The notes under the pieces are model-generated. The model was not told the origin of the DNA and ran no database searches. It saw only the letters and a list, made by a program, of their open reading frames with translations. The position numbers and the translations under genes were made by a program. A stretch of 20,056 bases of DNA, from assembly GCA_026260175.1 (NCBI GenBank), contig JAKCWW010009389.1, positions 1 through 20,056 of the forward strand, in the 5' to 3' direction. Shown piece after piece: positions 19,377 through 20,056 of the stretch (positions are counted from its first letter, which is position 1; each line of letters begins with the position of its first letter). This DNA is from Reticulitermes lucifugus. Taxonomy: Eukaryota > Arthropoda > Insecta > Blattodea > Rhinotermitidae.

Positions 19377-19716
19377 TGTGTTTTTCCTATTAATGGCCTA
19401 CATGAATGAAAGCCATGTCCTTCAATGTCTGCGGGCACATCTCATTAAATGTATGGTAGCATAAATGAAAAATTCAGCAGTCAAGTTCAGTCCATTCCAC
19501 ATCCTCGGAACATGAGTCCGAAACACACATTTTGATAGAACCTAAGAGTCTTCTCGTTCATGCTCTCGAAGTTCTTGGAGTGACTTCACCACCAAACGTG
19601 TATAAAGCTTATATCTTTCTCTTTCTCAGCATCTGAACTGCATATGTAGTCCACCGCAGTCTTCTTGGTTTCACTGGATGATCTGGATTTGAGAACGGCA
19701 CAACAACGTTGCACAT
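19377..19716. other. No gene recognised
   Basis: No coding or repeat signal in either strand. Confidence 0.4.
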
Positions 19717-19754
19717 ATGGCGGAGGTTTCTTTCCGGTGATTTTAGTTGCTAAG
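19717..19754 (+). promoter_or_regulatory. ATGGCGG motif with downstream donor-like site
   Basis: ATGGCGG at 19717-19723 is the core of YY1/Pho-type sites and also a fair start-codon context, but the frame stops after seven codons. A CTAAG|GTGAGA donor-like site follows at 19754. This could be a non-coding first exon near a promoter. Very weak. Confidence 0.15.
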
Positions 19755-19924
19755 GTGAGACAACGCCAGTAGCGAACAAGCCGCGAGGTGATGTCCTTCT
19801 GGGGAACGTTTGCTGGTTACGTTCTTTTATATTTATTCACGCTGTGCTACAAGGCACATACAATTATTTTGTGATTTGTGTAATTTTATAATTGTTAAGC
19901 TCATATATACATAAAGTTCGGTAT

Positions 19925-20056
19925 TTGCGGTCGCCCTCGGTGGACTAGTGGTTAGCGTGCTCGCCACTGGGCCCAAGGATGGATTTTTAAGGGTGAATAG
20001 AGATGTTTCGTAAGCAAAATTCAGCGGCCATTTCTCACCCAAGTCTCCTGATTAAC
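19925..20056 (+). mobile_element. tRNA-derived SINE head, running to the window edge
   Basis: GGACTAGTGGTTAGCGTGCT (about 19942-19961) is a typical SINE/tRNA A-box region. GGGCCCAAGGATGGATTTTT (about 19969-19988) occupies the B-box position, with the GGTTCGATTCC consensus decayed. The following sequence would be the SINE body, possibly continuing beyond the window. Not a functional tRNA. Confidence 0.55.

Noticed and set aside
19940..19990. Possible tRNA gene at the window end
   Set aside because: The B box is degraded and stems do not pair; a SINE head fits better.
1..20056. CRISPR array, prokaryotic operon or phage
   Set aside because: There are no regularly spaced direct repeats and no dense coding; the repeat content is eukaryotic.

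Overview
The window looks like non-coding DNA from an insect nuclear genome. A cockroach or termite (Blattodea) is the best guess. The sequence is AT-rich, has no dense coding, and is full of old mobile-element debris. The guess rests on several repeat types that I associate from memory with blattodean genomes: a short inverted-repeat element whose arm reads ...SALFWDITRRRVV..., a non-LTR retrotransposon tail reading ...KPEGERPLGRP..., and tRNA-derived SINEs with familiar cores. No database search was possible. No intact gene is visible, and nothing bacterial (operons, CRISPR, integrons) is present.

Layout. 1-1600: an unexplained 191-codon open frame (378-953) in otherwise featureless sequence. 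1606-3450: a LINE tail fragment (+), a tRNA-derived SINE (-) and a second-family LINE tail (-). 4092-5200: a dispersed-repeat fragment, a small hairpin, and two weak candidate exons on the minus strand. 5200-9290: mostly featureless. 9296-9875: a cluster of two opposed SINEs plus a piece of another repeat. 10151-10760: a broken hAT-like transposon gene. 12455-16085: one decayed LINE ORF2 copy in two complementary halves, separated by about 1.6 kb of foreign sequence (about 13.6-15.2 kb). 16235-16622: a large foldback element bounded by a 12-bp direct repeat. 16762-16970: a hAT-type MITE with an 8-bp target duplication. 19238-19335: a perfect 44-bp inverted repeat with a 10-nt loop. 19925-20056: another SINE head running toward the window edge.

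The most interesting object is the foldback element. Its right arm contains what reads as a minimal hammerhead ribozyme: CUGAUGA, a 6-bp stem II, GAAA, a one-pair helix III, a GUU cleavage triplet, and a 4-bp stem I that closes correctly. The left arm carries a damaged inverted copy on the other strand. Minimal hammerheads and inverted terminal-repeat arrangements are both known from Penelope-like elements, so a Penelope-like origin is a reasonable inference. No Penelope coding sequence is present. Everything else is best read as a layered transposon graveyard, probably inside an intron or between genes.
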